Source: Xylanibacter rodentium (GTDB lineage: Bacteria; Bacteroidota; Bacteroidia; Bacteroidales; Bacteroidaceae). From it: a DNA stretch of 64,000 nt. The stretch covers positions 248,001-312,000 of the forward strand of contig NZ_JABKKE010000001.1 of assembly GCF_013166575.1 (NCBI RefSeq), read 5' to 3'. A model generated the notes under the pieces. The model made no database searches. It saw only the letters and a program-made list of their open reading frames with translations, and was not told the DNA's origin. The translations under genes were made by a program, and so were the position numbers. Shown here piece after piece: positions 8,441 to 17,757 of the stretch. Within the stretch, counting starts at the first letter, position 1, and each line of letters opens with the position of its first letter.

Positions 8441-9610
8441 ATGAGAAGGGCATTTCCAACAGACAAGTTTGAAGATAAAAAGACACCGTTCTACTATTAC
8501 GACACTGACTTGCTCCGCAAGACGTTGCAAACAATATGCGAAGAAGCAGGCAGGCACGAAGGATTCGTCGTGCACTATGCATTGAAAGCCAACGCCAATC
8601 TGGCATTGCTGAATATCATAAGCAGTGCCGGACTCGGTGCCGACTGCGTGAGCGGCGAAGAAATAGAAGTGGCAAGCGAAACAGGCTTCCCTGTCGAAAA
8701 GATTGTCTTTGCAGGTGTGGGAAAGAGTGATGAGGAAATAAGAATCGGAATTAAATTCGGTATATTCTGTTTCAACGTAGAAAGTCCCGAGGAACTTGAA
8801 ATAATCAACGAACTCGCAAAAGAAAAAGGAAAGGTGGCGAACGTAGCTTTCCGTATCAACCCGGATATAGGTGCCCATACTCATGCAAACATCACGACCG
8901 GACTGGCCGAAAACAAATTCGGAATATACATGAGCGACATGACAACGATGATACGGAAGGCAGCCGGACTAAGCAATGTCAAATGCATAGGGCTGCATTT
9001 CCATATCGGATCACAAATACTGGATATGGACGACTTCACGGCACTATGCAAAAGGATCAACGACTTGCAGACGGAATTGGACGCAAACGGCCTCAGCGTA
9101 GAGCACATCAACGTTGGCGGCGGTCTTGGGGTGGACTACGAGAATCCCGATGCCAACCCGATACCAGACTTCAAGTCGTATTTCGATGTATATGCCACGC
9201 ATCTGCAACTGCGCCCGGGACAGAAAGTTCACTTTGAACTGGGACGCTCTGTAGTGGCACAATGCGGCTCTCTCATATCACGCACACTCTATATAAAGCA
9301 CGGAAAGCAGAAGCAATTTGCCATAATAGATGCCGGCATGACAGACCTTATACGCCCTGCACTGTATCAGGCACACCACAAAATAGAGAACATATCGGTA
9401 CCGGCCGATACTCCCGAAGAGACGTACGACGTGGTGGGGCCGATATGCGAGTCGAGCGATGTGTTCGCAAAACAGACAAAGCTCGCCTCCACCCGCCGGG
9501 GCCATCTGATAGCCATCCGCTCTGCTGGGGCATACGGGGAAATCATGGCATCGGGATACAACTGTCGTCCGCTGCCGAAAGGATATACAAGCGACGAAAT
9601 TGGAGCATAA
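8441..9610 (+). CDS. lysA: Diaminopimelate decarboxylase
   Basis: A 389-residue PLP enzyme of the alanine-racemase-fold (type III) decarboxylases. It converts meso-diaminopimelate to lysine. Lys49 in HYALKANAN is the PLP Schiff-base lysine; HFHIGSQ, NVGGGLGVDY and GPICESSD are conserved substrate and cofactor motifs. It lies 128 bp after aspartokinase. I saw no lysine riboswitch in the gap. Confidence 0.95.
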   Translation: MRRAFPTDKFEDKKTPFYYYDTDLLRKTLQTICEEAGRHEGFVVHYALKANANLALLNIISSAGLGADCVSGEEIEVASETGFPVEKIVFAGVGKSDEEIRIGIKFGIFCFNVESPEELEIINELAKEKGKVANVAFRINPDIGAHTHANITTGLAENKFGIYMSDMTTMIRKAAGLSNVKCIGLHFHIGSQILDMDDFTALCKRINDLQTELDANGLSVEHINVGGGLGVDYENPDANPIPDFKSYFDVYATHLQLRPGQKVHFELGRSVVAQCGSLISRTLYIKHGKQKQFAIIDAGMTDLIRPALYQAHHKIENISVPADTPEETYDVVGPICESSDVFAKQTKLASTRRGHLIAIRSAGAYGEIMASGYNCRPLPKGYTSDEIGA

Positions 9611-9645
9611 CCGGAATATAAAAGAAACAAAAAAGGAATCTATAT

Positions 9646-10815
9646 ATGAATGTCGATATCATGACGATAACGATATGCGGAATACTTCTGCTGTTGGCGG
9701 CTATCACACCAATGTGCAATGGGCTGTTCAGAAGACCGCGCAGCCTTCATATGCAAGCCGGACCGGACGTGTCTGCCGCCCCAACCGCACACGCGACAGC
9801 TCTTCCGGCCATATCCATAGTAATGACTACTCACGACATGGCCTGCGAACTGGAACGCAATCTGCCGTTGCTGCTCGCCCAGGACTATAAACCGGGATTT
9901 GAAATCATCGTTGTGGATGAGTCGTCGACAGACCGTACAGACGATGTTCTCACAATGCTAAAGCACAAACACCCCAATCTGTACACTACATTCATACCAA
10001 AGTCAAGCCACTACCTAAGCAGACGCAAACTGGCACTGACAATAGGAATCAAAGCAGCCAACCATGAATGGGTGATACTGACTGATGCCGACTGCCGGCC
10101 GGAGAGCGAGAGATGGCTCACGACAATGGCCACACACTGTACCGACGAAAATGATATTGTGTTGGGATACACCAACTACGAACACAACTCCAAAAGATTC
10201 TATCGGTTCGAGCGTATACTCAACGCATGTTATCTGATGAGAAAGGCACAGAAATCGGTGGCCTACCGATACAACGGCAACAATATGGCAATGCGCAAAA
10301 GTGTATTCATGAACCGTAACGGATTTTTGAAAAACTTGAAATATCTGCGCGGCGAATACGACTTTATCGTAAACGAATATGCCGAAAAAGGCCGAACGGC
10401 AGTGGCTACACATCCGGATTCGTTCATAAGACAAGACTGTCCTTCAAGCAAGACATGGAACAACAGCCATCTGTTCTATATGGAAACCCGACGGCATCTT
10501 GACCGCAGCCTGTCATACCGCCTGCTGTTTGACGCCGATACGGCACTGCTGCACATCAACTACATCATCGATGTGGCATTGGCGACATGTGCACTGCTTA
10601 TATGGAACAACATCGTTATCGCTGCCGTAGCAACATTATGCATAGCCATAACAGCCTTTATACGTGCATTCATAGCCGCACGGACCATGCGCATGTTCGG
10701 TGAACGCATCAGTCCGATAACAATACCACTGATGGAAATGCGAATGATGTGGCAGAACGCATGGTTTATGCTACGCCACAGAATATCAGACAAATATGAC
10801 TTCATAAGAAGATAG
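9646..10815 (+). CDS. Membrane-anchored family 2 glycosyltransferase
   Basis: A 389-residue GT2 protein. An N-terminal hydrophobic helix (about 3-27) is followed by a GT-A domain with ISIVMTTHDM, IIVVDESSTDRTDD and the metal-binding DAD in LTDADCRPESE. Two hydrophobic helices lie near 303-345. The usual QxxRW near the C-terminal end of the domain is degenerate (RQDCPSSKTW). It probably transfers a sugar to a lipid-linked or surface polymer at the inner membrane; donor and acceptor cannot be told. It sits seven bases before another glycosyltransferase-like gene. Confidence 0.85.
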   Translation: MNVDIMTITICGILLLLAAITPMCNGLFRRPRSLHMQAGPDVSAAPTAHATALPAISIVMTTHDMACELERNLPLLLAQDYKPGFEIIVVDESSTDRTDDVLTMLKHKHPNLYTTFIPKSSHYLSRRKLALTIGIKAANHEWVILTDADCRPESERWLTTMATHCTDENDIVLGYTNYEHNSKRFYRFERILNACYLMRKAQKSVAYRYNGNNMAMRKSVFMNRNGFLKNLKYLRGEYDFIVNEYAEKGRTAVATHPDSFIRQDCPSSKTWNNSHLFYMETRRHLDRSLSYRLLFDADTALLHINYIIDVALATCALLIWNNIVIAAVATLCIAITAFIRAFIAARTMRMFGERISPITIPLMEMRMMWQNAWFMLRHRISDKYDFIRR

Positions 10816-10822
10816 AGAAATC

Positions 10823-11980
10823 ATGAGAATACTGCATTTTCATCCTGACGGGAACAAAACCATAGCTGAATACGTGGCATTGCTATGCCGCGTAATGGGT
10901 GAATATGCCGAAGTGGCAGCCGCCAACGATATAAAGAGCCTGACAAGGCAAATCAAACAGAAGCGCCCGGACATAATACATCTGCACGGATGCTGGACAA
11001 TGCAGAATGCGATTGCAGCAATGATTGCCAAACGCAAATTGATACGCACCGTAATCACACCGCACGGCCAACTTGAACCATGGATAATAAGGCAACACTA
11101 TATTCGGAAGAAACTTCCAAGGATTCTTTTATACCAAAAGACAATCGTCAACCGTGCGTATTCGGTAATAGTAATGGGCAAGATGGAAGAGTTTCACTTG
11201 AAACAGCTTAAATGGAATCCGCGTATAGAAACGGCTTACAACTCGATAATCACCGATACCATAACCGAAGAAGATATGTGCCGGACTATATACGGCATAT
11301 ATGATAAGGTCATGAATACCGACATACTGAAACTGATGAACCGCGAAACGATAAATGCGACATCAGCCTTAATCAAAGCGGGCCTCACAGGCAACCATCT
11401 ATGGCTCAACGACCATGAATATGGGTTGTTCCGCACACCCAACAACATTGAATGGGACAAGCTCACGGCATATGTCCATCAGGAGGGTATCAGTGATGTC
11501 GTAACCAAAGGCATAGATGTTCTCGAACTGCCACAACCGGATACGGCACCGACAGAAAAACCTTTCTATCATCCCAAAAACCTCATATCACCGGAACCGC
11601 TTTCCGCCTCTATTTCCATAAAAAAAGACAAGGGAAACAGTAAAGACAACAAAGAAACGGCCTGCGGCAATATCTTCAGCTATACCGACACTCTGTACTT
11701 CACAGAGATGATGAGAAACGTCCGTAAGCTGACATCGCGCAGACGCCTCACACTGAGCCATATTGTAGAGACGGCAGACACGCTGCGTACACGTGCGATT
11801 GACGAAGGCAAGGCTGGGGAAATATTGCGCGGGAAACGCCTGTACAAGTTTACAGGACGCATAATGCAACTACTCGCAGACATGACAGGACTGGAAGAGG
11901 GATTCATGCCCGTACCACCAATAAACGACAGACAAACAAACCGAATAAAGACAATAATCAACAAACATCTGGAAATATGA
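10823..11980 (+). CDS. GT4-like protein lacking the C-terminal donor-binding domain
   Basis: A 385-residue protein. The first 150 residues look like the N-terminal half of a GT-B (GT4) glycosyltransferase, with KRPDIIHLHGCWT and TPHGQLEPWI. The rest does not resemble the nucleotide-sugar-binding half and lacks an obvious EX7E motif. It includes a charged low-complexity linker (KKDKGNSKDNKET) and a helical C-terminus. It could be a non-catalytic partner of the adjacent GT2 or a family-specific variant. Its stop overlaps the fbp start by four bases. Confidence 0.7.
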   Translation: MRILHFHPDGNKTIAEYVALLCRVMGEYAEVAAANDIKSLTRQIKQKRPDIIHLHGCWTMQNAIAAMIAKRKLIRTVITPHGQLEPWIIRQHYIRKKLPRILLYQKTIVNRAYSVIVMGKMEEFHLKQLKWNPRIETAYNSIITDTITEEDMCRTIYGIYDKVMNTDILKLMNRETINATSALIKAGLTGNHLWLNDHEYGLFRTPNNIEWDKLTAYVHQEGISDVVTKGIDVLELPQPDTAPTEKPFYHPKNLISPEPLSASISIKKDKGNSKDNKETACGNIFSYTDTLYFTEMMRNVRKLTSRRRLTLSHIVETADTLRTRAIDEGKAGEILRGKRLYKFTGRIMQLLADMTGLEEGFMPVPPINDRQTNRIKTIINKHLEI

Positions 11981-13962
11981 CTGCCAACAATCACCATGAC
12001 ATAAACGGAGACATAAGATACATCAGTCTGCTGTCGCAATCATTCCCTACCATTGCCGATGCCAGCACAGAGATAATAAATCTCGAGGCCATACTCAACC
12101 TGCCTAAAGGAACCGAACACTTCCTCGCAGACATACACGGAGAGAGCGAGGCTTTCCAACACGTGCTGAAAAACGCTTCGGGAAACATCAAACGCAAGGT
12201 GAACGAATTGTTTGCCGGAAACATACGCGAGTCGGAAAAGCAGGAACTATGCACTCTGATATACTATCCGGAACAGAAACTTGAACTCGTAAAGGCCGTG
12301 GAGACGGATATAGACGACTGGTATAGAATAACGATACACCAGCTCGTAAGGATATGCCGGGACGTTAGCAGCAAGTACACCCGTTCAAAGGTAAGACGCT
12401 CGCTGCCGGCCGACTTCAGCTACATCATAGAGGAACTGTTGCACGAAAGCGCCGACGACACCGACAAGGCGGCCTATGTCAACGTGATTGTGGACACCAT
12501 CATCACCACCGGTCGTGCCGACGATTTCATCATCGCGCTATCCACTGTCATACAGCATCTGGCCATAGACCAGCTGCATATACTCGGTGACATCTATGAC
12601 AGAGGGCCCGGAGCGCATATCATAATGGACGCCATGCGCAATTACCACAACTGGGACATACAGTGGGGCAACCACGACATACTATGGATGGGAGCATGCG
12701 CCGGCAACAACGCCTGCATCTGCAACGTATTGCGGCTGTCACTGCGCTATGCAAACCTGGCCACACTCGAAGACGGATATGGCATAAACCTCGTACCGCT
12801 GGCCACATTTGCAATGGACGTCTACGGTGACGACCCTTGCGAAGAGTTCATTCCCAAACTTCTCAAGGACAACCGCATGGATGAAAAGACCATGCAACTC
12901 ACCGCAAAGATGCACAAAGCCATCTGCATAATACAGTTCAAGGAAGAGGCACACATATTCAACCGCCGGCCGGAATGGGGCATGCAGGACCGTTGTATGC
13001 TCAACACCATCGACTACAATAGTGGTACATGCACAGTCGACGGCAAACAATATCCCATGCTCAGCAACCACTTCCCTACCGTTGACCCGACAGATCCCAA
13101 CCGCCTAACGCCTGAGGAGCAGATGCTCATGGACAAACTGCACCATTCTTTTGCCGTCAGCGAGAAACTGCATAAACATATACGCACATTGTTAAGTCAT
13201 GGATGCATGTATGCCGTATACAACAGCAATCTTCTCTATCATGCTTCAATACCACTCAACGACGATGGCACACTCAAGGAAGTGGAACTGAGCAAGGGAC
13301 GTAAATACAGCGGACGTGAACTGATGCTGAATATGGGAATGATGATACGCTCGGCATTCGAAAACGATACCGACCCCGAAGACCGGAAATATGCCACCGA
13401 CTACTTTCTGTATCTATGGTGCGGAAAGAACAGTCCGTTGTTCGACAAATCCAAGATGGCAACCTTTGAACGATATTTCCTCAAAGAAAAAGAGACGTAT
13501 CATGAAGAGAAAGGCAACTACTTCAAACTGCGTGACGACGAGACGGTATGCGACCGGATACTCGACGCTTTCGGGGTAACAGGACCAAACCGGCACATCA
13601 TCAACGGTCATGTGCCGGTACATGCCTCAAAAGGTGAGAATCCAATCAAAGCCAATGGAAAACTTATGGTCATAGACGGAGGGTTCAGCGAGGCATACCA
13701 CAAGGAAACAGGTATCGCAGGATATACTCTCGTATACCACAGTCGGGGATTTCAGCTTGTACAGCACGAGCCGTTCACTTCGGCCGCCGATGCGATACAG
13801 CGGGGTACTGACATCAAGAGCACGACACAAATAGTAGAAATGTCGGCCCACCGCATGCTCGTGGCCGATACCGACAAAGGCACCGAGCTGCGAGCCCAGA
13901 TTGCAGACCTGAAAAAACTCCTCTACGCCTACAGGCATGGAATTATAAAGGAGAAGAGATAA
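11977..13962 (+). CDS. fbp: Fructose-1,6-bisphosphatase, class III
   Basis: A 661-residue class III FBPase (Firmicutes and Bacteroidetes type), a gluconeogenic enzyme hydrolysing fructose 1,6-bisphosphate to fructose 6-phosphate. Metallophosphatase motifs are seen: LADIHGESEAF, LGDIYDRGPG, WGNHDILWMG and NGHVPV. The length fits the family (about 640-670). It overlaps the preceding gene by ATGA and ends just before a strong hairpin. Confidence 0.95.
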   Translation: MTANNHHDINGDIRYISLLSQSFPTIADASTEIINLEAILNLPKGTEHFLADIHGESEAFQHVLKNASGNIKRKVNELFAGNIRESEKQELCTLIYYPEQKLELVKAVETDIDDWYRITIHQLVRICRDVSSKYTRSKVRRSLPADFSYIIEELLHESADDTDKAAYVNVIVDTIITTGRADDFIIALSTVIQHLAIDQLHILGDIYDRGPGAHIIMDAMRNYHNWDIQWGNHDILWMGACAGNNACICNVLRLSLRYANLATLEDGYGINLVPLATFAMDVYGDDPCEEFIPKLLKDNRMDEKTMQLTAKMHKAICIIQFKEEAHIFNRRPEWGMQDRCMLNTIDYNSGTCTVDGKQYPMLSNHFPTVDPTDPNRLTPEEQMLMDKLHHSFAVSEKLHKHIRTLLSHGCMYAVYNSNLLYHASIPLNDDGTLKEVELSKGRKYSGRELMLNMGMMIRSAFENDTDPEDRKYATDYFLYLWCGKNSPLFDKSKMATFERYFLKEKETYHEEKGNYFKLRDDETVCDRILDAFGVTGPNRHIINGHVPVHASKGENPIKANGKLMVIDGGFSEAYHKETGIAGYTLVYHSRGFQLVQHEPFTSAADAIQRGTDIKSTTQIVEMSAHRMLVADTDKGTELRAQIADLKKLLYAYRHGIIKEKR

Positions 13963-13978
13963 TCGGTTTATATCATCA

Positions 13979-14026
13979 AAAAAGGGAAACAATCAGTCTG
14001 TAACGACGGATTGTTCCCTTTTTTAT
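13979..14026. terminator. Bidirectional terminator between fbp and uvrD
   Basis: AAGGGAAACAATC and GATTGTTCCCTT pair with one bulged A around a short loop, flanked by an A-run on the left and a T-run on the right. It sits between convergent fbp (ends 13962) and uvrD (ends 14071) and can serve both. Confidence 0.85.
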
Positions 14027-14070
14027 TTGTGGCATCTTTGTATAAAGACAAAGGCCGACCTTATCAGAAA

Positions 14071-16431
14071 TCACTTAATCACCTTATACTTGGCAAACTT
14101 AAGAAGCAATTGTTTTGTTCCGGCATTACGAAAATTCACGGTGGCTTTCATATTCTCGCCAACACCTTCTATACGCAATACCTCACCCATACCGAAACGC
14201 TGATGCTCTATCATGCTGCCTTCACACAGTTCATGAGATGACACCATGGATGAAGAGCCGGAAGAATTGGTAAAAGACGCTGTCGGTTGTACAGTCTTGC
14301 CAAAGGATGATGCGGGTTTGAGACGCTCCACATGCGGCATCTTCAGGTCTGCCTTAAACTGCGTGGCAACAGGTTTGGAATTGACAAAACGGCTGCCGGA
14401 TGATTCATAAGTTTTCCACCCTGCACTTCCGTGTGCCTGAAATGAGGCTTCCGGCGAACCGTTATCCATCCGGATCAGACTCGGATCGAAATCACGCAAA
14501 AAACGCGATGGCGTGTCGTACTCCATGCGTCCATATCGGAAACGGTTTTGGGCACATGTCAATATACAGTGTTTCTCGGCACGCGTGACAGCCACATAAA
14601 GCAAACGCCGTTCTTCCTCCAACTCACGCATGGAAGATGTACACATTGGCGACGGAAATATATTTTCCTCAAGCCCCACAATGAAAACCGTTGGAAACTC
14701 CAGACCCTTGGCACTGTGTACGGTCATCAGAGAAACTTTTGGCGAATCGACCTCGGTATCACTGTCAAGATCTGTCAGCAGCGAAACCTCTTGCAGGAAA
14801 TCGGCAAGGGCCACATGCTCCTCCATACCTTCTTCACGGCGGCTCTCCACAAAGTCCTGCATGCCGCTGAGAAACTCTTCAAGATTCTCCTGGCGGGCGA
14901 TATCCTCAGGATCTCTCCCTGAATAAATGTCGCAACTGACGCCACTATCGGATATAATGTCACGGCCAATGGTATAAGCATCATCAGTATTGGCACGTTC
15001 ACCCCACCCCATCACAAGGTCACGGAACTTACCGAGCTTTCCTATCGTACCTTTATTGACATCAAGACCATAAGCGACAGGACTGCAGATGACTGTCCAA
15101 AGACTTACGCCATTAAGTGTTGCCGCAGCGACAATGCGTCCTAAAGTCGTATCACCGATACCTCGCGACGGATAGTTGATGATACGTCGGAGAGCCTCTT
15201 CGTCGTCAGGATTGACCACGACACGGAAGTAGGCAATCACATCCTTTATCTCCTTGCGCTGGTAGAAACTCATGCCTCCGTATATATGATACGGTATATT
15301 CATCTTACGCATACACTCTTCAAAACTGCGGCTCTGTGAGTTTGTACGGTATAAAATGGCAAAGTCACTGTATTCACACCGCTCCTCACGGCGTATACGC
15401 TTGATGTCATTGCATACTATGAGGGCTTCCTCCTTGTCGCTGTATGCCGGTTTCAAGACGAGCTTCTCTCCTTGTTCATTGCGACTGAATGTGTCTTTGG
15501 GTATCTGACGGGAATTGTGCTTGATCAGGCTGTTGGCCGCCTGTACAATAAACTGCGTCGAACGGTAGTTCTGCTCAAGCTTGAAAAGGCGTGCACCGTC
15601 ATATGAAGACGTGAAATTAAGTATGTTGTCAATATTCGCCCCACGAAAACTGTATATGCTCTGGGCATCGTCACCCACGGCGCAAATATGCTGATGGTCA
15701 CGGGTGAGCTGCGTGACGATGGCCTGCTGCGCATAGTTTGTATCTTGATACTCATCGACAAGCACATAGCCAAAACGTTCGGAATACTTGCGGCGTATAT
15801 CCTCGTTGCGGTCGAATAACACAAACGTATTGACAAGAAGGTCGTCAAAATCCATTGCATTGGCCTGACGACATCTGTCGCAATACCGCAAATAGATATC
15901 TTTCACAGCGGGCATCTTCCGCGCAACATCATCGCTCACCGTCTGACGGCTCGAGGCATAAGCCTGAGGCAACATCAGACGGTTCTTTGCCATGCTTATC
16001 CTGTCGGCAACCGACGTATGTTTATACACTTTCTCGTCAAGCCCCATTTCCTTGATGATGGCTTTGACAAGAGAACGCGAATCACTCTGATCGTAGATGG
16101 TGAAGTTGGGACTGTAACCTATTGCCTGCGCCTCAGTCCTGAGTATTCGCGAGAAGACAGAATGAAAGGTACCCATATTCAGCCGGCGAGCCTGCTCTAT
16201 GCCCACCAACGCACCTATGCGCTCCTTCATCTCCCGCGCTGCCTTGTTTGTGAAGGTAAGGGCAAGTATGTTCCAAGGCATAAATCCCTGCCCGAGAAGA
16301 TATGCAATCTTGTATGTCAACACACGAGTCTTGCCGGAACCGGCTCCGGCTATAACCAAAGAAGCTCCGCCGCAATAGGTAACCGCCTCACGCTGACTGT
16401 CGTTCAGCTGTTCTAATATGTTGTCGGTCAT
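14071..16431 (-). CDS. uvrD: UvrD/PcrA-type ATP-dependent DNA helicase
   Basis: A 786-residue superfamily 1A 3'-5' helicase. Motifs run in order: NDSQREAV (Q motif), GAGSGKTRVL (Walker A), VDEYQDTN (motif II), GDDAQSIYSFRGA (III), QNYRST (IV), MTVHSAKGLEF (V) and YVAVTRAE (VI). The C-terminal tail (GSSSMVSSHELCEGSMIEHQRFGMGEV) is the PcrA-type RNA-polymerase-interaction region. It acts in nucleotide excision repair and in removing stalled complexes. ATG at 16431 (MTDNILEQLN) is preferred over the upstream TTG. It follows the sigma-factor gene by 19 bp, likely in one operon. Confidence 0.95.
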   Translation of the reverse strand: MTDNILEQLNDSQREAVTYCGGASLVIAGAGSGKTRVLTYKIAYLLGQGFMPWNILALTFTNKAAREMKERIGALVGIEQARRLNMGTFHSVFSRILRTEAQAIGYSPNFTIYDQSDSRSLVKAIIKEMGLDEKVYKHTSVADRISMAKNRLMLPQAYASSRQTVSDDVARKMPAVKDIYLRYCDRCRQANAMDFDDLLVNTFVLFDRNEDIRRKYSERFGYVLVDEYQDTNYAQQAIVTQLTRDHQHICAVGDDAQSIYSFRGANIDNILNFTSSYDGARLFKLEQNYRSTQFIVQAANSLIKHNSRQIPKDTFSRNEQGEKLVLKPAYSDKEEALIVCNDIKRIRREERCEYSDFAILYRTNSQSRSFEECMRKMNIPYHIYGGMSFYQRKEIKDVIAYFRVVVNPDDEEALRRIINYPSRGIGDTTLGRIVAAATLNGVSLWTVICSPVAYGLDVNKGTIGKLGKFRDLVMGWGERANTDDAYTIGRDIISDSGVSCDIYSGRDPEDIARQENLEEFLSGMQDFVESRREEGMEEHVALADFLQEVSLLTDLDSDTEVDSPKVSLMTVHSAKGLEFPTVFIVGLEENIFPSPMCTSSMRELEEERRLLYVAVTRAEKHCILTCAQNRFRYGRMEYDTPSRFLRDFDPSLIRMDNGSPEASFQAHGSAGWKTYESSGSRFVNSKPVATQFKADLKMPHVERLKPASSFGKTVQPTASFTNSSGSSSMVSSHELCEGSMIEHQRFGMGEVLRIEGVGENMKATVNFRNAGTKQLLLKFAKYKVIK

Positions 16432-16450
16432 TTCCAATTTTAATTTGTAC

Positions 16451-17170
16451 TCAGCTTCTGTAACTCTTTAAAAAGACACCGGCCGAACGTGAAATCTTTC
16501 TCATGGCCTTGTCTCTTATCTGACGTACACGCTCACGCTTGAGCCCCATCTCATGTCCGATATCAGCCAAAGTCATCTTCTCACAACCTATGCCGAAAAA
16601 ATATTTCAGTACTGTGCTCTCACGTTCATCAAGAATATCGAGCAGACGGTTCAGCTCATCACTAAGTCCGGAAGCATTAATACTGCTATCTGTCTCAGGT
16701 GAGTCGGGATTAGCTATGATACTGAGAAGATTTACATTCTCACGTCCACCCAACGGTGCATCGGCAGAAAGAGCTTTACCACTCCTTTTGTCAACAGTCG
16801 AGGCTTCCCCCTTAGGAATACGGTAAAGAGCACCCTGCTCTTCTATGGCACGCTCTATATATTTACGAACTATAGGCACTGCATACGATGCAAAACGACA
16901 ACCTCGGCTTGCATCATATCGCTCGACCGCACGCATAAGTCCTATATTCCCCTCGCTTACAAGGTCTTCCATTGCAACACCATTGTTCTGATAGGCCCGC
17001 GCCACACTTACCACAAGTCGCAAATTGGCCTTTGTAAATCTGTCTACTGCATGTCTGTCACCAGCCTGCACACGACCGGCCAGTGTCCGCTCCTCGACTT
17101 CTGTGAGAAGTTGTTCCTTCTTTATCTCATCCATGTATTTGTCCAAGGAAGAATTATCTCTATCTGCCAT
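16451..17170 (-). CDS. Divergent sigma-70 family factor (group 2-like)
   Basis: A 239-residue sigma factor. Region 1.2 (SLDKYMDEIKKEQLL), region 2 (about 45-115, with NLRLVVSVARAYQ and EGNIGLMRAVERYD) and region 4 with the recognition helix LKRERVRQIRDKAMRKI are clear. Region 3 is short. The canonical melting and -10 recognition stretch (WWIRQAI) is replaced by PIVRKYI, so both tryptophans are missing. It is shorter than the usual Bacteroidales primary sigma factor (about 290 residues), so it is probably an alternative factor with different promoter preference. The linked gene is uvrD. Confidence 0.85.
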   Translation of the reverse strand: MADRDNSSLDKYMDEIKKEQLLTEVEERTLAGRVQAGDRHAVDRFTKANLRLVVSVARAYQNNGVAMEDLVSEGNIGLMRAVERYDASRGCRFASYAVPIVRKYIERAIEEQGALYRIPKGEASTVDKRSGKALSADAPLGGRENVNLLSIIANPDSPETDSSINASGLSDELNRLLDILDERESTVLKYFFGIGCEKMTLADIGHEMGLKRERVRQIRDKAMRKISRSAGVFLKSYRS

Positions 17171-17272
17171 ATACTAAGAATTTGGTTCATTAATCATCGC
17201 TACATGCCGACATCCCGGCAAACATTTACAAAAATACAAAGAATATACGGAATAAACGAAAATACCATAAAC

Positions 17273-17304
17273 AAAATAGAGAGACTTTCAAGTCTCTCTA
17301 TTTT
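17273..17304 (-). terminator. Terminator of tRNA-Arg
   Basis: A perfect 14-bp stem, 17273-17286 with 17291-17304, closes a TTCA loop just beyond the 3' end of the minus-strand tRNA. A short T-run follows on the minus strand. Confidence 0.85.
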
Positions 17305-17307
17305 ATG

Positions 17308-17381
17308 TGACTCCTGCAGGATTCAAACCTGCAACCTTCTGATCCGTAGTCAGATGCTCTATTCAGTTGAGCTAAGGAGCC
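17308..17381 (-). tRNA. tRNA-Arg (anticodon ACG)
   Basis: The 74-nt cloverleaf has acceptor arms GGCTCCT and AGGAGTC, anticodon stem TCTGA/TCAGA with loop CTACGGA, and T arm GCAGG-TTTGAAT-CCTGC. The anticodon is ACG, read as ICG after deamination, for Arg CGN codons. CCA is not encoded. A TACCTTTG box lies about 30 bp upstream and a strong terminator directly downstream. Confidence 0.95.
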
Positions 17382-17411
17382 CCGATTATATCCATTTCTG
17401 AATTGCGAGTG

Positions 17412-17419
17412 CAAAGGTA
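17412..17419 (-). promoter_or_regulatory. -7 box TACCTTTG of tRNA-Arg
   Basis: On the minus strand this reads TACCTTTG, 30 bases before the mature tRNA 5' end. It fits the Bacteroidetes -7 consensus. Confidence 0.6.
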
Positions 17420-17532
17420 GTCATTTATTTCCATTCAACCAAATATTTTTTGATGAAAATAACAAATTATTGATTTTCTGTTTAATCATCACGGTTCTTT
17501 ATGTATTTAAAATTCTACTTATATAGTATCAG

Positions 17533-17712
17533 TTATTCGTCGTCATCCCATATTGAGGATCCTCCATTTTGTATTGACAGTGATTCTACACCTTCAAAAT
17601 ATTCATTGCCAAGGTCACTGTCCGTTTTGACGCCTACTCCAGAGGCTGCAAGTAATGTTGAGTCGGGTTCAAATGTTATTATTTCAATTCGTGGTTTGAT
17701 GTATTTCTTCAT
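17533..17712 (-). CDS. Small 59-residue acidic peptide with MKKYIKP start
   Basis: A small gene of 59 codons plus TAA, starting MKKYIKPRIEIITFE and ending SSIWDDDE. Basic N-terminus, a LLAASG segment near residues 20-25, then an acidic Asp/Glu-rich C-terminus. Similar short proteins starting MKKYIxP with LLAASG are common in Prevotella and Bacteroides, often beside genes for secreted proteins; I know no function for them. It starts 45 bp after the stop of the secreted Ig-like protein on the same strand, so the two are likely cotranscribed. LLAASG could be a cleavage site of a leader-like peptide, but this is speculation. Confidence 0.75.
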   Translation of the reverse strand: MKKYIKPRIEIITFEPDSTLLAASGVGVKTDSDLGNEYFEGVESLSIQNGGSSIWDDDE

Positions 17713-17757
17713 ATCGTATTTTGTTTTTATATATTAACGTCAAGTGTGCAATCTTAC

